Translations under genes and position numbers: made by a program
Assembly (NCBI RefSeq): GCF_016236915.1
Contig: NZ_JAEHOK010000025.1
Location: forward strand, 1 to 49,364
Source: Salegentibacter maritimus
Lineage (GTDB): Bacteria; Bacteroidota; Bacteroidia; Flavobacteriales; Flavobacteriaceae
Length of the DNA: 49,364 nucleotides
Reading direction: 5' to 3'
The notes under the pieces: generated by a model
Databases searched by the model: none
Told to the model about the DNA's origin: nothing
The model's input: only the letters and a program-made list of their open reading frames with translations
Part shown: piece by piece, positions 24,896 to 34,894 of the stretch
Numbering within the stretch: the stretch's first letter is position 1
Layout: the number at the start of each line of letters is the position of its first letter

Positions 24896-25905
24896 TCTTC
24901 TACCAAAGCTTCCTCAAATCCGTTTGAAGTAAAAACCCGAATACTTTTCGCATCATCTACATAAATAAAATACACATCTACATTATCAAGTTCTTCCAGC
25001 ATTTCTAAAGATTTTTCATAGCCTAATGCCATAAAAGCGGTGGCGTAGCCATCGGCCAGGGTACAGTTTTCAGCAAGTACAGATGCGCTAAGCAAATTGC
25101 TTTTTTCAGCTTTGCCGTTTAAGGGATTTATAGTGTGTACATAGCGATTCCCCGTAAGACTGTCTATTCTGAATTTTCTATAATTTCCTGAAGTTGCCAT
25201 CGCACGGTTTTTAAGCGCAAGAACAGTTTGTAAAGTTCGTTCAGCATCCGTTTGCTCCGGATTATCTATTGCTACCATCCAGGGAGATTCTCGCTCTAGA
25301 TTTTGCCCTTTGGCAACCAACTCTCCCCCAAGTTCAATAAGATAATTTTCCACGTTATTTGCATCCAAATATTCAGCAATAACATCTATGGTATACCCTT
25401 TGGCTATCGCATTAAAATCTATAAAAATTCGTGGATTTTCTTTTTTAATCCTGTTCGTCTCGGTTAAGTTTATCTTTTCAAAACCTACAAATTCCCTTAT
25501 AGAATCTAAAACGGTCTGGTTTGGCTCATTTAGCGGCTTATCTGGTCCAAATCCATAAGCATTTACCAAACTACCCACCGTTGGATCAAAATAGCCCTTG
25601 CTTTCTTTAAAAATCTGTTTAGAATAGTTGAATACATTTTTGAAATGAACGTCAACTTCCACATTTTCACCAGTATCATTAATACGGGAAATATCAGAAT
25701 CACCCCGGTAGGTGCTCATTGAAACATTTATTACTTCAAAAATAGAATCTAAAGCCTTTTCGATATTAAAATTTTCCGAAGAAAAATATTTTACCTGGTA
25801 GCTTGTTCCAAGGGCATTTCCGGTATATGTATTTGCCTGGGGGGCCTTATTTTTACAGGAAATGAGTAGAAAAATAAGAAGTAAGGGAAAAATTACGTTT
25901 TTCAT
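24892..25905 (-). CDS. apbE: FAD:protein FMN transferase ApbE (lipoprotein)
   Basis: The 337-residue protein has a lipoprotein signal ending LLISC with Cys17, so it is anchored on the periplasmic side. Family motifs are GTSYQVKYF, TVGSLVNAYGFG, FIDFNAIAKGYTID, LIELGGELVAKG, RAMATSGNYRKF and the C-terminal ADGYATAFMALG. ApbE transfers FMN from FAD to a Thr in D-x-x-S/T-G-A-T motifs. Its targets are very likely NqrB and NqrC, encoded upstream on the same strand, with the 118-residue gene between. Confidence 0.95.
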   Translation of the reverse strand: MKNVIFPLLLIFLLISCKNKAPQANTYTGNALGTSYQVKYFSSENFNIEKALDSIFEVINVSMSTYRGDSDISRINDTGENVEVDVHFKNVFNYSKQIFKESKGYFDPTVGSLVNAYGFGPDKPLNEPNQTVLDSIREFVGFEKINLTETNRIKKENPRIFIDFNAIAKGYTIDVIAEYLDANNVENYLIELGGELVAKGQNLERESPWMVAIDNPEQTDAERTLQTVLALKNRAMATSGNYRKFRIDSLTGNRYVHTINPLNGKAEKSNLLSASVLAENCTLADGYATAFMALGYEKSLEMLEELDNVDVYFIYVDDAKSIRVFTSNGFEEALVED

Positions 25906-25969
25906 TTATAAAAAATTGAAGAAATAGAATGCCACGAATATGTTATATTAAATAGTGCGCATGATACGC

Positions 25970-26326
25970 TTAAATTTCCTGCCAGCCTTCATAATTAACC
26001 ACATAAGCTTCGCCATGCATCACAGGTTTTTCATAATCGGCAGAATTGGCAAGTCCCACTCCTGCATAAAATGTTCTGGCTTTAAATTTTATAGCATGGT
26101 CTTTAATAGATTGCAGGAATGCCATATCATACTCTTTGGGGTTATGTGGGTATTCTATTGCACGAACAATTACAAAATGAAGTTTTTTGTTTTTTAAAGC
26201 GACGAATTGTGGGTCTTTTTGTATTTCACTATTCACCCCAAGAAATTCATAGCCCTGTTCTTCAAGTTCCTTACCCACAATATTCATTGCAAGATTATGT
26301 AACTCCTGATCATTTAATTTCGCCAT
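25970..26326 (-). CDS. Small nqr-linked protein of unknown function
   Basis: This 118-residue soluble protein has no signal peptide. Its N-terminal helix (NDQELHNLAMNIVGKELEEQ) is followed by mixed alpha/beta segments such as KLHFVIVRAIEYPHNP and ARTFYAGVGLANS. It contains no cysteine and no flavin-binding motif. Homologues in flavobacterial nqr loci are, as I recall, sometimes mislabelled as NqrF, but there is no ferredoxin or FNR domain here. Its position between nqrF and apbE suggests a role in Nqr assembly or flavinylation; this is inference. A terminator separates it from nqrF. Confidence 0.75.
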   Translation of the reverse strand: MAKLNDQELHNLAMNIVGKELEEQGYEFLGVNSEIQKDPQFVALKNKKLHFVIVRAIEYPHNPKEYDMAFLQSIKDHAIKFKARTFYAGVGLANSADYEKPVMHGEAYVVNYEGWQEI

Positions 26327-26333
26327 AGTGCAA

Positions 26334-26368
26334 AAATAAAAAATCCCGCTGTAAAAAGCGGGATTCTG
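26334..26368 (-). terminator. Rho-independent terminator after nqrF
   Basis: On the minus strand AATCCCGCT, loop TTTTAC and AGCGGGATT form a perfect 9-bp stem followed by TTTTTATTTTT. It falls between the nqrF stop and the small downstream gene, so the latter and apbE may be expressed from readthrough or a separate promoter. Confidence 0.85.
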
Positions 26369-26374
26369 TTTTTA

Positions 26375-27661
26375 TTAACCTCCAAAATCATCAAACCTGA
26401 TGTTTTCCGGCGGCATTCCGAAATCTTCACCCATTTTCTGAACGGCTTTGTTCATTAACGGCGGTCCACAGAAGTATAATTCAATATCTTCCGGCTCTTC
26501 GTGATGACTTAAATAATTATCTATTACAACCTGGTGAATAAAGCCAACGAATCCATCTCCTTCATCGTCCAAACTTTTCTTCACTTTCCAATTGTCTTCC
26601 TCCATAGGTTCAGAAAGCGCAAGGTAGAAACGGAAGTTCGGGAAATCTTTTTCCAAAGCTCTAAAGTGCTCTATATAGAATAATTCTCTCTTAGAACGCC
26701 CACCATACCAATAAGTAACTTTTCTACCGGTTTTAAGGGTACGGAACAAATGGTAAAGGTGAGAACGCATTGGCGCCATCCCGGCACCACCACCTACATA
26801 AAGCATTTCTGCTTCACTATGGTTAATAAAGAATTCTCCATAAGGACCAGAGATAATTACCTTGTCTCCTTTTTTCCTTGAGAAAATATAAGAAGAAGCT
26901 ATCCCCGGGTTTACATCCATCCAGGTATCTTTTGCTCTATCCCATGGCGGCGTGGCTACACGTACGTTAAGCATAATCTCACGTCCTTCAGCAGGATAAG
27001 AGGCCATAGAATAAGCTCTTTCTACTGTTTCAGGGTTTTTCATTACCAGTGGACGAAGTTTAAATTTATCCCACTCTGCCTCAAACATATCTGGTGTATC
27101 GTGTTCTTCAGGGTGAGCAGTGATATCCATATCACTAAACTTAACCTCACACTTAGGAATTTCAATTTGAATATAACCACCGGCCTTATAATCCATATCT
27201 TCAGGAATTTCAACAACAAACTCCTTAATAAAAGATGCTACATTATAATTTCTAACTACGGTAGCTTCCCATTTTTTAATTCCGAATACTTCTTCCGGAA
27301 TGGTGATTTTCATATCCTCTTTCACCTTTACCTGGCAACCCAATCGCCATCCCTGTGCGATTTCTTTACGGGTAAAATGTGGCTCTTCGGTAGGAAGGAT
27401 AGCACCGCCACCTTCTTTTACAATACATTTACACTGTACACAGGTTCCACCACCACCACAGGCTGAAGGTAAAAATAGTTTATTATCTCCTAAAGTTGAA
27501 AGCAATGTTCCTCCAGAACCTACTTCCATATCTTTTTCCCCATTTACATTAATGGTAACCGGGCCCGAAGGTGCTAATTTTGCCTTTGCTCCCAGCAACA
27601 CAGAAACCAAAATGAGTATCAATGCTAAAAATACTACTATACTTGCTATAATAACTGTCAT
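26375..27661 (-). CDS. nqrF: Na+-translocating NADH:quinone reductase subunit F
   Basis: The 428-residue subunit is the NADH entry point. An N-terminal TM helix (about 3-23) anchors it. A 2Fe-2S ferredoxin domain has ligands Cys68, Cys74, Cys77 ([12 protein letters not shown]) and Cys109 (GWRLGCQV). The FAD/NADH domain carries [33 protein letters not shown] and the terminal YFCGPPLMN with IRFDDFGG. It is the last gene of the operon, 16 bp after nqrE. Confidence 0.97.
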   Translation of the reverse strand: MTVIIASIVVFLALILILVSVLLGAKAKLAPSGPVTINVNGEKDMEVGSGGTLLSTLGDNKLFLPSACGGGGTCVQCKCIVKEGGGAILPTEEPHFTRKEIAQGWRLGCQVKVKEDMKITIPEEVFGIKKWEATVVRNYNVASFIKEFVVEIPEDMDYKAGGYIQIEIPKCEVKFSDMDITAHPEEHDTPDMFEAEWDKFKLRPLVMKNPETVERAYSMASYPAEGREIMLNVRVATPPWDRAKDTWMDVNPGIASSYIFSRKKGDKVIISGPYGEFFINHSEAEMLYVGGGAGMAPMRSHLYHLFRTLKTGRKVTYWYGGRSKRELFYIEHFRALEKDFPNFRFYLALSEPMEEDNWKVKKSLDDEGDGFVGFIHQVVIDNYLSHHEEPEDIELYFCGPPLMNKAVQKMGEDFGMPPENIRFDDFGG

Positions 27662-27677
27662 AATCTTTCTTTTGCGA

Positions 27678-28292
27678 TTATAATTTAATTCCCATAAAAC
27701 TCATAAATCCTAGCGCCATAAGTCCGGTGATTATAAATGTAATCCCCAAACCTTTTAATGGAGCAGGCACATTAGAGTAGGCTATCTTCTCTCGAATAGC
27801 TGCAATACCAAGAATTGCCAGGAACCATCCAATTCCACTACCAAACCCATAGGTTACAGCTTCTGTTATAGCTCCAAAATCTTTTTGTTGCATAAAAAGC
27901 GATCCTCCAAGAATAGCACAGTTTACAGCAATAAGAGGTAAGAAAATACCTAGAGCACCATATAAAGCAGGAGCGAATTTTTCAACAATCATCTCTACTA
28001 ATTGTACCATAGAAGCAATTACAGCAATAAACATGATAAAGCTTAAAAAGCTAAGGTCTACATCGGCATATTCTGCACCAAGCCATTGCAAGGCTCCCGG
28101 TCTTAACAGGTAGTTATCCAGCAAGTAGTTAATTGGTACCGTAATAGTAAGTACGAAAATTACCGCCGCACCTAATCCAACAGCTGTTTTCACGGTTTTT
28201 GACACTGCTAAATAGGAACACATCCCTAAGAAGTAGGCAAAAATCATATTTTCTATGAAAATACTTCTAACAAATAAGTTTACTAATTCCAT
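27678..28292 (-). CDS. nqrE: Na+-translocating NADH:quinone reductase subunit E
   Basis: The 204-residue integral membrane subunit has six TM helices. Conserved segments [18 protein letters not shown] and [11 protein letters not shown] carry the cysteines that, with those of NqrD, hold the membrane-embedded iron-sulfur centre. Length is typical. Confidence 0.96.
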   Translation of the reverse strand: MELVNLFVRSIFIENMIFAYFLGMCSYLAVSKTVKTAVGLGAAVIFVLTITVPINYLLDNYLLRPGALQWLGAEYADVDLSFLSFIMFIAVIASMVQLVEMIVEKFAPALYGALGIFLPLIAVNCAILGGSLFMQQKDFGAITEAVTYGFGSGIGWFLAILGIAAIREKIAYSNVPAPLKGLGITFIITGLMALGFMSFMGIKL

Positions 28293-28321
28293 AATTTAAT
28301 TTTATTAAAGCTGTTGTGCTT

Positions 28322-29068
28322 TTAGTTCTCTTCTATTAGTTTACGGTTTCTGGCTCGTTGTACCCAAATTAGCAATCCAACTACAATTAGTGCCATTGGG
28401 GAAAGTAACATAAGTCCGTTGTTTTCGTATCCTAAAGCGTATAAGCCTGTTGAATCAGCAAGCGTTGCTGCTTTATGTCCTAAAACCTCATAGCCAAATA
28501 ACTTACCTGAACCTAAAAGTTCACGGAAAAATGCTACGATTATAAGAATTAAACCATAACCTGCGGCATTCCCTACACCATCAAGGAAAGATTTGTAAAC
28601 TCCGTTTCCTAAGGCAAAGGCTTCTAAACGTCCCATCACAATACAGTTGGTAATAATAAGTCCAATAAATACCGAAAGCTGTTTACTTACATCATAAGCA
28701 TAAGCTTTAAGTACCTGGTCTACCAAAACCACCAGTGATGCCACTACCACAAGTTGCACAATAATTCTAATTCTACTTGGAATTAAGTTACGCAGCATAG
28801 AAACAATAATGTTACTAAACGCCATTACAAATACCACGGCAATAGACATAACCACAGCGGGTTCTAATTGTACCGTAATTGCCAATGCCGAACAAATACC
28901 CAATACCTGTACCGTAATTGGGTTATTATCGTCTAAAGGATCTGACAATAATTTTCTATTACCTTTAGAAAGGAAATGTTCTTTCTCTTCTGAACTAGAT
29001 AGAAAAAGGATCATATCTTTCTTCTTGGCTTCCTTCGCTTCTGAAATATTTTTTTTCTCTGTAGCCAT
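28322..29068 (-). CDS. nqrD: Na+-translocating NADH:quinone reductase subunit D
   Basis: The 248-residue membrane subunit is homologous to NqrE. It has [20 protein letters not shown] and [20 protein letters not shown], each with a conserved half-helix cysteine. The N-terminal 40 residues (Lys/Glu-rich, [14 protein letters not shown]) form an additional charged tail compared with the approximately 210-residue Vibrio subunit. Confidence 0.95.
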   Translation of the reverse strand: MATEKKNISEAKEAKKKDMILFLSSSEEKEHFLSKGNRKLLSDPLDDNNPITVQVLGICSALAITVQLEPAVVMSIAVVFVMAFSNIIVSMLRNLIPSRIRIIVQLVVVASLVVLVDQVLKAYAYDVSKQLSVFIGLIITNCIVMGRLEAFALGNGVYKSFLDGVGNAAGYGLILIIVAFFRELLGSGKLFGYEVLGHKAATLADSTGLYALGYENNGLMLLSPMALIVVGLLIWVQRARNRKLIEEN

Positions 29069-29070
29069 AA

Positions 29071-29814
29071 TTACTTAGTTGCAACTTTAATTTCTGTTTG
29101 CTGTTTGAAGTAAGGCAGATAACGTTGAAGTCTTTCAGAAATCATATCAGATACTCCGTCTCCGGTAATCGTAGCCCCAGAGATAGCATCTACCTTATTA
29201 TCGTCTTTATCTGAAGGATCTATATCCCCTTTTACAACAGATACACCAATTAAATTACCATTACTATCAAAAATTTTCTCGTTTGTAAAACTCTCTTTAA
29301 ACCATTCTTTGGTAATTTCTGCACCTAGACCCGGAGTTTCACCAAGGTGATCGAACGTAGCACCTTTAATGGTGTTTACATCGTCTTTTAAAGAAACATA
29401 TCCAAAGATAGCATTCCAAAGTCCGTTACCCCTTAAAGGAACGATATAATATTTAGATCCTTCGTAATTTGCGATATATAACGGATAGTTTTGTTCCTCT
29501 ACAGGTCGTTTCAGCTCTTTGGCCAAATCTACCGTAAAAGCATCTACATCTTCTTTTACCTCTCCATTTTGATCCAGGGTTAATGCTTCAGTAATATATT
29601 GATTGTAAAGCTCTTCAGCTCCTGCTCTATCGGTTTCAACTCCAATAGTAGCTAGAATACTTTGCATTTTTTCCTGGCGAACGTTCTCTTTTTGAATAGG
29701 CTGGAGCGAGGTAGCTGTAAAAGCCAGTACCGAAGCTACAACCAACACCATAATCACTGCAAAAAGAAACGTATAACCGTTACTATTTGTCTTATTTACT
29801 GATTTTTCTTCCAT
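29071..29814 (-). CDS. nqrC: Na+-translocating NADH:quinone reductase subunit C
   Basis: The 247-residue subunit has one N-terminal TM helix and a periplasmic FMN-binding domain. The flavinylation motif [13 protein letters not shown] is complete, predicting FMN esterified to Thr215. [20 protein letters not shown] is the other conserved block. It lies 2 bp from both nqrB and nqrD. Confidence 0.97.
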   Translation of the reverse strand: MEEKSVNKTNSNGYTFLFAVIMVLVVASVLAFTATSLQPIQKENVRQEKMQSILATIGVETDRAGAEELYNQYITEALTLDQNGEVKEDVDAFTVDLAKELKRPVEEQNYPLYIANYEGSKYYIVPLRGNGLWNAIFGYVSLKDDVNTIKGATFDHLGETPGLGAEITKEWFKESFTNEKIFDSNGNLIGVSVVKGDIDPSDKDDNKVDAISGATITGDGVSDMISERLQRYLPYFKQQTEIKVATK

Positions 29815-29816
29815 AA

Positions 29817-30998
29817 CTAAACTGCTGTTTTTACCTGTGTCTTAGCGGATTCAATTCTCTTTTTTCTACGTTTGATATTCGACTGAATTACGTAGTGATC
29901 TATCGTTGGCGCAAATACGTTCATTAACAAGATTCCCAACATTACCCCTTCTGGGTATGCAGGGTTAAACACCCTAATCATAACCGAAAGAAAACCTATT
30001 AAAAATCCATAAATCCATTTTCCTTTCATAGTTTGCGCAGCCGACACAGGGTCTGTAGCCATAAACACAATACCAAATGCAAGACCACCAATAATTAAGT
30101 GACCGTACCAAGGAAAGTTTGTAAGCTCATTACCTGCAACCCCCATTGAAGGAAGGGCGTTGAATATTAGTCCCATAACCGCTGCACCAATAAACGCACT
30201 TAATATAATTCTCCAGCTTCCTACTTTTGTTAATATTAAAAGTAATGCTCCCAAAAGAATAAAAAGTGTTGAAGTCTCAGCCACCGATCCCGGAATAAAT
30301 CCGTAGAACATATCCATCATGCTATAACTTGCATTTTCCCCGGCAGCTAAACTACCAAGAATTGTTTCTCCCGAAATAGCATCTACGGTACTTGCTTCGC
30401 TAACCCAAACCTGATTACCAGACATATAAGTTGGGTAAGCAAAAAAGGCAAAGGCCCTTGCTGTAAGTGCAGGGTTAAGAATATTCATCCCAGTACCTCC
30501 AAATGCTTCCTTACCAACAAGAACTGCAAATACTACAGACAATGCCAACATCCAAAGTGGAAAATCTACAGGCATAATCATTGGTATTAGCAATCCTGTT
30601 ACCAGATAACCTTCGTTTACCTCATGCCCTCTAAAGATTGCAAAAGCAAACTCGATACCTAATCCAACCGCATACGAAACAACGATCATAGGTACGATTT
30701 TCAATGCCCCGTGAGCAAATGCATCCCAAAAGGTAAAATCACCACCTAATTGAGTGAAGTGTTGGTGACCTGCATTCCACATCCCAAAAATAAGCGCTGG
30801 AATAAGGGCAAGTACCACCGTAATCATAGTACGTTTTAAATCTACTGCGTCACGAATATGAGCTCCTTTTTGCGTAGTATGATTTGGGGTAAATAAGAAA
30901 GTATCGATAGCATTTACTGCAGGCGCATACTTCTCATATTTTTTCCCTGGCGCAAAAGGCTCTTTTATTTTATCTAATTTTTGTCTAATCCATTCCAT
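29817..30998 (-). CDS. nqrB: Na+-translocating NADH:quinone reductase subunit B
   Basis: The 393-residue membrane subunit carries a covalent FMN and is near the quinone and Na+ site. There are ten or so TM helices. Conserved features are GMWNAGHQ, EGYLVTGLLIPMIMPVDFPL, GKEAFGGTGMNILNPALTAR and the covalent-FMN region. That region reads STVDAISGETILG, so Thr212 is the likely attachment site, with Glu in place of the usual Ala of SGAT. Confidence 0.96.
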   Translation of the reverse strand: MEWIRQKLDKIKEPFAPGKKYEKYAPAVNAIDTFLFTPNHTTQKGAHIRDAVDLKRTMITVVLALIPALIFGMWNAGHQHFTQLGGDFTFWDAFAHGALKIVPMIVVSYAVGLGIEFAFAIFRGHEVNEGYLVTGLLIPMIMPVDFPLWMLALSVVFAVLVGKEAFGGTGMNILNPALTARAFAFFAYPTYMSGNQVWVSEASTVDAISGETILGSLAAGENASYSMMDMFYGFIPGSVAETSTLFILLGALLLILTKVGSWRIILSAFIGAAVMGLIFNALPSMGVAGNELTNFPWYGHLIIGGLAFGIVFMATDPVSAAQTMKGKWIYGFLIGFLSVMIRVFNPAYPEGVMLGILLMNVFAPTIDHYVIQSNIKRRKKRIESAKTQVKTAV

Positions 30999-31012
30999 AA
31001 TTCTACTGCTTT

Positions 31013-32356
31013 TTAACCTACTTCAGTAATCATTAAATCCAAACCAAGACGAATCACATCCTGAATTTCTATCTTGGACGTATTCACATACTCTACTAAA
31101 GCAAAATCTTCCGGAGCTACTTCGTAAATCCCAAGATTTTCCATCTTTTCAATATCACCGGCCATACAGGCTTTAATTAGCTGCATAGGATAAATATCCA
31201 TAGGCAAAACCTCTTCCATTTCACCGGTTACCACAAGTGCTCTTTCCTCTCCATTCAAATTGGTAGTAGGCTTAAACTTCCTGTTTGGAAACAACCAAGA
31301 CAAAGAAGTTTTTGAATTTGAGTGTATATTGTTATAGGTAAATGGCAACCAACCAAAGGCCCTATACTTATTTCCTTCCGGAATAAGTGTTACTTCGTTC
31401 GAAAAGAAACTTATGTGTTGATTATAGGCTATTTTTAATCCGGTAAGGACATTCCCAGAGATAATACGTACATCTTCATCAACCTTTTGAATAAGGGCCG
31501 AAACTTCAGCTCCAATTTTTGTTGAAAAATACTTACGATTAGCAGCTTCACTACCTGTTACGGCAACGGTTCTATCAGCAATATAATTTCCTGTTAGAAA
31601 AACATTACCTATTATACTCACATCTTCAGGTTTTACAGTCCAAACCCTATCCCCTTGATTAATTGGGTCTATTTCATGAATTTGAACTCCAACATTTCCT
31701 GCAGGATGTGGTCCTTTTACATTATGCAGCTCAACCCCTTCAATATCCTTTAAATATTGAGCAGAACTGGCATCTACTCCCAGATGCACTTTACCCGGCG
31801 TTAGCTTTTTAAGCGCATTTATACCTTCCTGAAAAGCAGCTAACCTGTCTTTTAAAATAAAGCCCCAATCTGGAGCTAAAGGGGCAGTGCTTACCGCAGA
31901 AATAAAGATAGCTTTTGGCGTATCTTTAGGATCAGCTACGATATCGTAAGGCCGTTGATTAATAAATGCACCACAACCACTTTCTAGAATGCGTTGTTTT
32001 ACAGCTTCAGCATCAGATGAAGCAGCGTCCATTTTTCCAAAATCTTTGTAAGTGTCTTCCGGATCGGCCTCTATAATAACTTCCATGATTTTACGCTTTT
32101 CACCACGCTTAATTTGCTTAAGCACGCCACTTACAGGACTGGTAAAACGTAATTCATCGGTGTATTTTGAGAAGAAAAGTTCATCGCCGGCGAGGACCTT
32201 AGCCCCTTCTTTTAAAACCATTTTTGGTACCAAAGCGTGAAAATCTGGCGGTTTAATTGCGTAGGTTTTAGACCTTGGAGCTTTTACAAGCTCTTTTTCC
32301 GCTTCCCCTTCTAATCTTAGAGATAATCCTCTTTTAATTCGAATGCCTTTTGACAT
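31013..32356 (-). CDS. nqrA: Na+-translocating NADH:quinone reductase subunit A
   Basis: The 447-residue soluble subunit associates with the membrane complex. Conserved blocks include GIRIKRGLSLRLEGEAEK, DFHALVPKMVLKEGAKVLAG, SGCGAFINQRPYDIVADPKD, VKGPHPAGNVGVQIHEIDPI and MDIYPMQLIKACMAGDI. It is the first gene of the nqr operon, with a promoter box at 32397-32404. Confidence 0.96.
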   Translation of the reverse strand: MSKGIRIKRGLSLRLEGEAEKELVKAPRSKTYAIKPPDFHALVPKMVLKEGAKVLAGDELFFSKYTDELRFTSPVSGVLKQIKRGEKRKIMEVIIEADPEDTYKDFGKMDAASSDAEAVKQRILESGCGAFINQRPYDIVADPKDTPKAIFISAVSTAPLAPDWGFILKDRLAAFQEGINALKKLTPGKVHLGVDASSAQYLKDIEGVELHNVKGPHPAGNVGVQIHEIDPINQGDRVWTVKPEDVSIIGNVFLTGNYIADRTVAVTGSEAANRKYFSTKIGAEVSALIQKVDEDVRIISGNVLTGLKIAYNQHISFFSNEVTLIPEGNKYRAFGWLPFTYNNIHSNSKTSLSWLFPNRKFKPTTNLNGEERALVVTGEMEEVLPMDIYPMQLIKACMAGDIEKMENLGIYEVAPEDFALVEYVNTSKIEIQDVIRLGLDLMITEVG

Positions 32357-32396
32357 AGGATGGAGTGTATGTTAAAAATTTTTGTTTTGAGTGGTG

Positions 32397-32404
32397 CAAA
32401 TTTA
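32397..32404 (-). promoter_or_regulatory. nqr operon -7 box
   Basis: TAAATTTG on the minus strand matches TAnnTTTG, 41 nt before the nqrA start in the divergent gap with the T9SS plug gene. Confidence 0.5.
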
Positions 32405-32501
32405 GGAATTTAAACCACACTTTTCCCATGAAACCAAAGATTTTTAAGCATTTAAAACTGTTAAAGTGAAATGTTAAAAATTATAGAATAATATTTGTAC
32501 T

Positions 32502-32509
32502 TACATTTG
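32502..32509 (+). promoter_or_regulatory. -7 box of the T9SS plug gene
   Basis: TACATTTG matches TAnnTTTG, 16 nt before the ATG at 32526, implying a leader of about 10 nt. Confidence 0.5.
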
Positions 32510-32525
32510 TGCAGATTCTATTTTA

Positions 32526-33779
32526 ATGAAAACTACTCTATCAGTCCTATTCCTACTCATTACACCACTGGCAATAACCGCCCAGGTTGCACAGGAAACG
32601 CTTCCTCCAAACTATATTAGAAGTATTCAACTATCAGGACAGGACAAAAACACCTATGGAAACCCTGTCTTAAAATTGGGAGAGTCTTTAATTTTAGAGT
32701 TTGATGATATTATTGGTGATGAAGCCGATTATTATTACACCATAGAACATTACAATTACGACTGGTCCCCCACGCAATTAGCAAAAAGCGAATATTTACA
32801 GGGTTTTGACGATATAAGAATTTTTAACTATCTAAATTCCTACAACACACTTCAGGCATTTTCCCATTACAAGCTAGAGATCCCTAATGACGATACCGGG
32901 GGTTTTAAAGTAAGCGGAAATTACATGATCAAAATCTTTAACAGTGAAAAAGAGTTGGTTTTTTCCAGGAAATTTATGGTTTACGAAAATTTAGCCCAGG
33001 CCAAAATCAATCTTAGACGCTCAAGAAACCTGGAGTTTATAAACGAAAAACAAGTAGTAAATTTCACTATTGAATCTCCGGACTTACTGCTTAAAAATCC
33101 AGAAAACAATGTAAAAGTCCTTATTACCAAAAACCACAACTTAAAAACAGCAATTAAAGACATTGAGCCCCAATACACCATAGGCAATGATTTGGTATAC
33201 CGTTACGATGCCAAAACGGCATTTTGGGGCGGCAATGAATATATTCAGTTTGACAATAAAGAACTAAGAGCCTCTACCGCAGATATTAGCCAGATTGCAT
33301 TAAAAGATTTATATCATCATTATTTATTTACAGATCGTACCAGGTCTAACGAACCTTACACCTACAACCCCGATATTAACGGCCAATTTCTAATAAGAAG
33401 CATCCCGGCAGAAAACCCTTCCATTGAAGCCGAGTATGTTTGGGTGCATTTTAAACTTGAAAATTACTCAGAGTTAAACAGAGGTGAGGTTCATATTTAT
33501 GGAGCTTTTAATAATTTTAATTTAGACAAAAGTACTCGCCTTACTTACAACAAAAATTCTGATCTTTACGAAGGGGCAAGACTTTTTAAACAAGGATTTT
33601 ACAATTACAAATATGTCTTAAAACGCACTGACGGAACAATTGATGAAGGTTTCTTTAGCGGTAATTTTGATGAAACCGAAAACTCCTATCAGGTTTTGAT
33701 TTATTATCGAAGCCCGGGCGCCAGATACGACCGATTAATAGGCACAGGAACAGCGAATTCTACCTCAATTACAAATTAA
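32526..33779 (+). CDS. Type IX secretion system plug protein (DUF5103)
   Basis: The 417-residue protein has a signal peptide (MKTTLSVLFLLITPLAITAQ). Residues about 25-150 form the first plug domain: RSIQLSGQDKNTYGNPVLKL, YYYTIEHYNYDWSPTQLAKS, EYLQGFDDIRIFNYLNSYNT, all characteristic of DUF5103. The rest is beta-rich, with GEVHIYGAFNNFNLDKST. In Flavobacterium johnsoniae this protein closes the periplasmic face of the SprA translocon when PorV and cargo are absent. It fits the T9SS cargo genes at both edges of this window. DUF3667 and apaG genes follow. Confidence 0.9.
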   Translation: MKTTLSVLFLLITPLAITAQVAQETLPPNYIRSIQLSGQDKNTYGNPVLKLGESLILEFDDIIGDEADYYYTIEHYNYDWSPTQLAKSEYLQGFDDIRIFNYLNSYNTLQAFSHYKLEIPNDDTGGFKVSGNYMIKIFNSEKELVFSRKFMVYENLAQAKINLRRSRNLEFINEKQVVNFTIESPDLLLKNPENNVKVLITKNHNLKTAIKDIEPQYTIGNDLVYRYDAKTAFWGGNEYIQFDNKELRASTADISQIALKDLYHHYLFTDRTRSNEPYTYNPDINGQFLIRSIPAENPSIEAEYVWVHFKLENYSELNRGEVHIYGAFNNFNLDKSTRLTYNKNSDLYEGARLFKQGFYNYKYVLKRTDGTIDEGFFSGNFDETENSYQVLIYYRSPGARYDRLIGTGTANSTSITN

Positions 33780-33809
33780 GAGCCTAACCAACTCAACTCC
33801 TCATGAAAA

Positions 33810-34892
33810 ATGGCAAGCAATAGATTTGATCTTAAATATAGGGGCACCAAATGTTTAAACTGTGAATTCCCATTAGACAAAAGTGATAGGTACTGCCCAA
33901 ATTGCGGACAATCAAATAGCACCAAAAAATTAAAATTCGACGATTTTTTTTCTGAATTTTTTTCAGGTCTACTAGCTTACGATTCCCGCTTTCAAAGAAC
34001 TTTAAGGGTATTACTATTTTCCCCGGGAAAAATCTCAAAAGACTACATTAGAGGAAAGCGAATGTGCTACGCAAACCCTTTCCGATTCTACTTAAGTTCC
34101 TCGATTATTTTCTTTTTAATTTGGGGTTTCACTAATTCTTTTGACAACATTCAACCAATTCCTGATGCCGATGAAGTTGCCCGGGAAATTGAAAAAGATA
34201 GTATAGATGCAAATATACCCAAACTCGTAGCCACCCCTATGGGCAACCTGAATTTAGACTCAATTACCCAGAAACAAAAACAACGAAATTTAAAATCCTA
34301 TAAAGAAATTTATGTTCCTTCCGGAGAACTGGACACCCTGAGTTATTTGAAAGCAGGAAATAAAAAATTCAACATCTTTTCGCGGTTTTATAAAGAAAAA
34401 TCTATAAGAAGTGCAGAAACTGCCATGGACAGCCTTTCTTATCCGCAAACAAATTACAATCATTGGTTATACAAAAAAGCAGTAGACTGGAACACTGTAA
34501 AAAACAATCCCGGACTATTCTTTAATTACTTTGTCAACAAATTACCTTTTATCATCTTCTTTTATTTACCGGTATTCGCATTATTCATCTGGCTGTTATA
34601 TGTAAGAAGGCCTTTTAATTATATGGAGCATTTAATTTTTGCTTTTCATGTACAAACCACCTTTTTTATAGTTTATGCCCTGGCGTTATTATTAGATTAT
34701 GTTTTCGAGAACTGGGCATTTACTATTGCAAACCTGATTTTCCCCTTCTATTTATACAAGGCGATGCGTAATTTTTATGAACAAAGGCGTGTTAAAACCA
34801 TTGTAAAGTTCGCACTCCTAAACTTTATATTTTTTATTTTAGCAGGAGTTGCAACAATTATTTCGATACTGGCATCTTTTGCAATTTATTAA
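33810..34892 (+). CDS. DUF3667 zinc-ribbon membrane protein
   Basis: The 360-residue protein begins with a zinc ribbon of two C-x-x-C pairs (KCLNCEFPL and RYCPNCGQSN). TM helices follow around residue 100 (FYLSSSIIFFLIWGF) and four more between about 245 and 355. DUF3667 is frequent in Bacteroidota, with no known function. It lies 30 bp after the plug gene and 2 bp before apaG. Confidence 0.85.
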   Translation: MASNRFDLKYRGTKCLNCEFPLDKSDRYCPNCGQSNSTKKLKFDDFFSEFFSGLLAYDSRFQRTLRVLLFSPGKISKDYIRGKRMCYANPFRFYLSSSIIFFLIWGFTNSFDNIQPIPDADEVAREIEKDSIDANIPKLVATPMGNLNLDSITQKQKQRNLKSYKEIYVPSGELDTLSYLKAGNKKFNIFSRFYKEKSIRSAETAMDSLSYPQTNYNHWLYKKAVDWNTVKNNPGLFFNYFVNKLPFIIFFYLPVFALFIWLLYVRRPFNYMEHLIFAFHVQTTFFIVYALALLLDYVFENWAFTIANLIFPFYLYKAMRNFYEQRRVKTIVKFALLNFIFFILAGVATIISILASFAIY

Positions 34893-34894
34893 TT

